Shown piece after piece: positions 61,594 through 64,000 of a stretch of 64,000 nucleotides of DNA. The position numbers were made by a program, and so were the translations under genes. The notes beneath the pieces are model-generated. The model did no database searches. It saw only the letters and a program-made list of their open reading frames with translations, and was not told where the DNA came from. Numbering within the stretch: the stretch's first letter is position 1; each line of letters opens with the position of its first letter. The stretch lies in assembly GCA_031406575.1 (NCBI GenBank), contig JANOHP010000124.1:39710-103709 (forward strand). Reading direction: 5' to 3'. Source of the DNA: Ga0077555 sp031406575. Lineage in GTDB: Bacteria; Pseudomonadota; Alphaproteobacteria; Rhizobiales; Hyphomicrobiaceae.

Positions 61594-62733
61594 ATGCCCA
61601 AGTTGCCTCCCGCCCATCCCGGCATGCCCCTCGACGAGGTGGATACGCCGGCCTTGCTTGTCGATCTCGATGCGTTCGAGCGCAACCTCGCGACGATGGC
61701 GGCGGCGGTGAAGAAAGCCGGTGTGCGTCTGCGGCCGCATGCCAAGACTCACAAATCGGCCGTCATCGGCCTCAAGCAGATGGCGCTGGGCGCGGTCGGC
61801 TTGTGCTGCCAGAAAGTTTCCGAGGCCGAGGCGATGGTCGAGGGCGGCATCCCCGATGTGTTCGTGTCCAACGAAGTGGTGGGCGCGCGTAAACTCGACC
61901 GGCTGGCTGCGTTGGCGCATCAGGCGCGGGTTATGGTGGCCGTCGACAATCCCGAGGCCATCGAAGCGCTCGGCGTGGCGGCGCGCAAGGCAGGCGTGAC
62001 GCTGACGACATTGGTCGAAATCGATGTGGGTGGCAATCGCTGCGGTGTCGTGCCGGGGCCCGCCGCCGTCAACCTCGCCCAACAGATTGCCCGCGAGCAA
62101 GGATTGTCCTTCGGCGGTTTGCAGTCCTATCACGGTCGCGCCCAGCACATGCGCACGATCGAGGAGCGCCGCGCCGCCATCACTGATGCCATCGAGAAAA
62201 CGGGGCTGACAGTTCGTGTCTTGGAGACGGCCGGTTTCGGCTGCGAAACTGTCGGCGGTGCTGGAACGGGCACGTTCGACATCGAAGCGGGCAGCGGCGT
62301 CTATAATGAACTGCAAGCGGGCTCCTACGTGTTCATGGACGCCGACTACGCGCGCAACAAGCGGGCAGATGGTGGCCGTTACGACACATTCGAGCATTCC
62401 CTCTTCGTGTGGGCGACGGTGATGAGCACCCCCATTCCGGAGCGCGCTGTGGTGGATGCCGGCCTCAAGGCCCTGGCCTTCGATACGGGCATGCCGGACG
62501 TGCCGGGTTTGGCGGGCGCGGTCTATGAGCGCCCCTCCGACGAGCACGGCACATTGAACGTAAGTGCTTGTAATGTCAGGCCTCGGCTCGGTGACAAGAT
62601 TTGCCTCATTCCGGGGCATTGCGATCCGACGGTCAATTTGCACGACTGGTATATCGGCATTCGCGGCATGGGCACGCCTTCGGCTCGCGTGGAAACGATT
62701 TGGCCGGTATCCGCCCGGGGTGCGATGTTTTAG
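61594..62733 (+). CDS. DSD1 family PLP-dependent enzyme (D-serine dehydratase / D-threonine aldolase-like)
   Basis: A 379-residue alanine-racemase-fold enzyme with the Lys that binds PLP expected in LRPHAKTHKSAVI. It begins with the typical DEVDTPALLVDLDAFERNLATMA. LLVFE-type racemase features are replaced by the C-terminal metal-binding box PGHCDPTVNLHDWYIG, whose His and Cys bind zinc or another divalent metal in DSD1 and D-threonine aldolases. It therefore probably acts on a D-3-hydroxy-amino acid; the exact substrate is not decidable here. It is separated from rplI by the 15-bp repeats. Confidence 0.88.
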   Translation: MPKLPPAHPGMPLDEVDTPALLVDLDAFERNLATMAAAVKKAGVRLRPHAKTHKSAVIGLKQMALGAVGLCCQKVSEAEAMVEGGIPDVFVSNEVVGARKLDRLAALAHQARVMVAVDNPEAIEALGVAARKAGVTLTTLVEIDVGGNRCGVVPGPAAVNLAQQIAREQGLSFGGLQSYHGRAQHMRTIEERRAAITDAIEKTGLTVRVLETAGFGCETVGGAGTGTFDIEAGSGVYNELQAGSYVFMDADYARNKRADGGRYDTFEHSLFVWATVMSTPIPERAVVDAGLKALAFDTGMPDVPGLAGAVYERPSDEHGTLNVSACNVRPRLGDKICLIPGHCDPTVNLHDWYIGIRGMGTPSARVETIWPVSARGAMF

Positions 62734-62834
62734 TTTCCCGTGTTCAAGTTCAATTTACCGCTGCGGGCTATTGCGTCACACGGCAATCAACAACATATGC
62801 TGGAACACAGCTTCTCAAAGGGAGACACGTGAGC

Positions 62835-63554
62835 ATGACCCCCGAAGAACGGCAGTTGATCGGTGACCTATTCGAGCGCATGCGCAGCACAGGCCTCGAT
62901 GAGAAAGACCGGGAGGCGGAGGCCTTGATCAATCAGTCCGTCCGGTCGACGCCGGACGCCGCCTACAAGATGGTCCAATCCGTCCTGGTGCAGAAAAATG
63001 CGCTGCAGGAAGCGGGCTATCGGATCGAGGACCTGGAGGCGCGCGTGCGCGAACTCGAGGATCAATTGGCCCGCAGTCAGCCACAACAGCAAGCCTCGGG
63101 CGGCTTTTTGGGCGGTCTCTTCGGCGGATCGAAGTCGCAGTCCAGCCAAAGCAGCGTTCCTGTGACGGGACAGCGCTATCAGCAGCCGCAACCCCAAGGC
63201 GGTTCGCCGTGGGGTCAGCAGCAACGTGGTGCCATGCAGGGCGGCTACGGCCAGCCCCAGCAGGGCGGCTATGGCCAGCAGCCCCCACAGCAAGCGGCCG
63301 GTGGCGGTTTTATGCGCTCGGCCATGACGACAGCGGCGGGTGTCGCGGGCGGCATGCTCGCTGCCGGCGCCATTCGCGACATGATGAACAGCGGCGGCGC
63401 CAAGGCGCAAGCCGCCGAGCAGAACCAGAGCAGCAGCTCACCTCCGCAGGAAGCTTCGCCCTACGAGGTCGCCAGTGAGGAGCCCTCGTCCTCGTATGAT
63501 GCAGGTGACTCCGACTCCGGCTGGGATTCCGGCGACGGCGACAGCGATATCTGA
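62835..63554 (+). CDS. DUF2076 domain-containing protein
   Basis: A 239-residue protein. The N-terminal MTPEERQLIGDLFERMRS and DAAYKMVQSVLVQKNALQEA are diagnostic of DUF2076, followed by a coiled coil (RIEDLEARVRELEDQLA). The middle is Gln/Gly/Pro-rich (GGYGQPQQGGYGQQPP), then a glycine-rich hydrophobic helix (TAAGVAGGMLAAGAI), and a Ser/Asp tail with a repeated DSGWDSGDGD-like pattern. An envelope-associated role is suggested by composition only. The ATG at 62835 is preferred; GTG 62829 is in frame and also close to the AAAGGGAG site. Confidence 0.85.
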   Translation: MTPEERQLIGDLFERMRSTGLDEKDREAEALINQSVRSTPDAAYKMVQSVLVQKNALQEAGYRIEDLEARVRELEDQLARSQPQQQASGGFLGGLFGGSKSQSSQSSVPVTGQRYQQPQPQGGSPWGQQQRGAMQGGYGQPQQGGYGQQPPQQAAGGGFMRSAMTTAAGVAGGMLAAGAIRDMMNSGGAKAQAAEQNQSSSSPPQEASPYEVASEEPSSSYDAGDSDSGWDSGDGDSDI

Positions 63555-63575
63555 GATCGTTTCGCTGTGAGGTTT

Positions 63576-63608
63576 AAGGGCGTGTCAGCGGTTGGCACGC
63601 CCTTTTCT
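63576..63608 (+). terminator. intrinsic terminator after the DUF2076 gene
   Basis: AAGGGCGTG and CACGCCCTT form a 9-bp perfect stem with an 11-base loop, followed by TTCT. It starts 21 bp after the stop codon, the classic position for an intrinsic terminator. Confidence 0.85.
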
Positions 63609-63779
63609 GTGGGCGACACCTCTGTTATTGGGTCTCCTGATCAGCCGCGCGACTCCGTTCTGGGGTCCCGTGCGCTCTACCCATTCTCAACGGCATGCCC
63701 GCGAAGGCCGGCAGGCCGTTGAGTGGGGACGGCATGTCTCGCCGTTCCAATCGTCGCTTGCACAAGGTGAGACACCAGC

Positions 63780-64000
63780 ATGACACGAACGGTTCTCGGC
63801 ATCATGGGGGGTAGCGGGCTCTACGACCTGCCGGCATTCGAGAACCCGAGATGGACGGCCATCGCAACCCCCTGGGGTCAGCCGTCGGACGAGGTGCTGT
63901 TTGCCGAAGTGGACGGGCTGCCCATTCGCTTTCTGCCGCGCCACGGCCGCAAGCACAGCACGTCGCCGTCCGACATCAACTACCGCGCCAACATCGACGT
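63780..64000 (+). CDS. mtnP: S-methyl-5'-thioadenosine phosphorylase (3' truncated by the window end)
   Basis: The first 73 codons encode TRTVLGIMGGSGLYDLPAFEN, then a region with FLPRHGRKHSTSPSDINYRAN. GGSGLYD and the phosphate-binding RHGRxH box followed by P..INYRAN are diagnostic of MTA phosphorylase, which recovers adenine and methylthioribose-1-phosphate from methylthioadenosine. The N-terminus is complete; the rest lies beyond base 64000. Confidence 0.9.
   Translation, partial: MTRTVLGIMGGSGLYDLPAFENPRWTAIATPWGQPSDEVLFAEVDGLPIRFLPRHGRKHSTSPSDINYRANID

Overview
The window looks like a chromosomal segment of an alphaproteobacterium, most probably of the order Hyphomicrobiales (Rhizobiales). 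The base composition is GC-rich. Gene clusters typical of that order recur: rpoZ-rsh-pdxJ-acpS-lepB-rnc-era-recO, lptF-lptG-lptD-surA-pdxA-rsmA, fabD-fabG-acpP-fabF-mltG-yicC-gmk, rpsF-rpsR-DUF2232-rplI and hfq-hflX-mazG. The aerobic-type cobaltochelatase pair cobS/cobT is present, as is a promoter matching the alphaproteobacterial general-stress sigma factor EcfG. I saw no rRNA gene, convincing tRNA gene, CRISPR array, prophage or intact insertion sequence. Assignments rest on reading motifs by eye; no database search was run.

Layout. 0.4-7 kb: a Tat-exported metallo-beta-lactamase-fold hydrolase, rlmE and ppx/gppA on the minus strand, a visibly AT-richer two-gene module (STAS-GHKL ATPase plus DUF4325 protein), then a fumarylacetoacetate-hydrolase-family enzyme and panB. 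6.9-14.1 kb: a phytase-like esterase, cobT, an intruding Uma2/DUF29 pair, cobS, a J-domain protein, bolA and a hydratase-like enzyme. 14.2-20.6 kb: small genes, queC, then a minus-strand block recO, era, rnc, lepB, acpS, pdxJ in which several genes overlap. 20.7-22.2 kb: a divergent AT-richer pair, dinD-like plus a coiled-coil/winged-helix protein, between pdxJ and rsh. 22.2-26.5 kb: rsh, rpoZ and an MFS transporter.

26.7-36.2 kb: the helicase hrpB, pncB, an aldo/keto reductase, an Rsm22-type methyltransferase translationally coupled to two tandem LpxL-like acyltransferases, and a UbiH-type monooxygenase. 36.3-41.4 kb: hfq, hflX, mazG, an extensin-like secreted protein and pepA. 41.8-50.1 kb: the outer-membrane biogenesis operon. 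50.1-57.4 kb: a csbD-like stress gene behind an EcfG-type promoter, then gmk, yicC, mltG and the fatty-acid synthesis genes. 57.4-58.4 kb: an IS630 transposase remnant and an odd secreted histidine-phosphatase-like protein. 58.8-64 kb: the rpsF-rpsR-DUF2232-rplI operon, a DSD1-like PLP enzyme, a DUF2076 protein and the start of a methylthioadenosine phosphorylase gene.

Most of the window is core metabolism and cell-envelope biology. Accessory content is confined to a few spots: the STAS/GHKL module, the Uma2/DUF29 pair that splits cobS from cobT, the dinD/winged-helix pair and the IS630 relic. The best candidate for a poorly described system is the STAS-GHKL plus DUF4325 module, followed by the dinD/winged-helix pair. 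The clearest regulatory find is the EcfG-type promoter with a leader hairpin in front of csbD.
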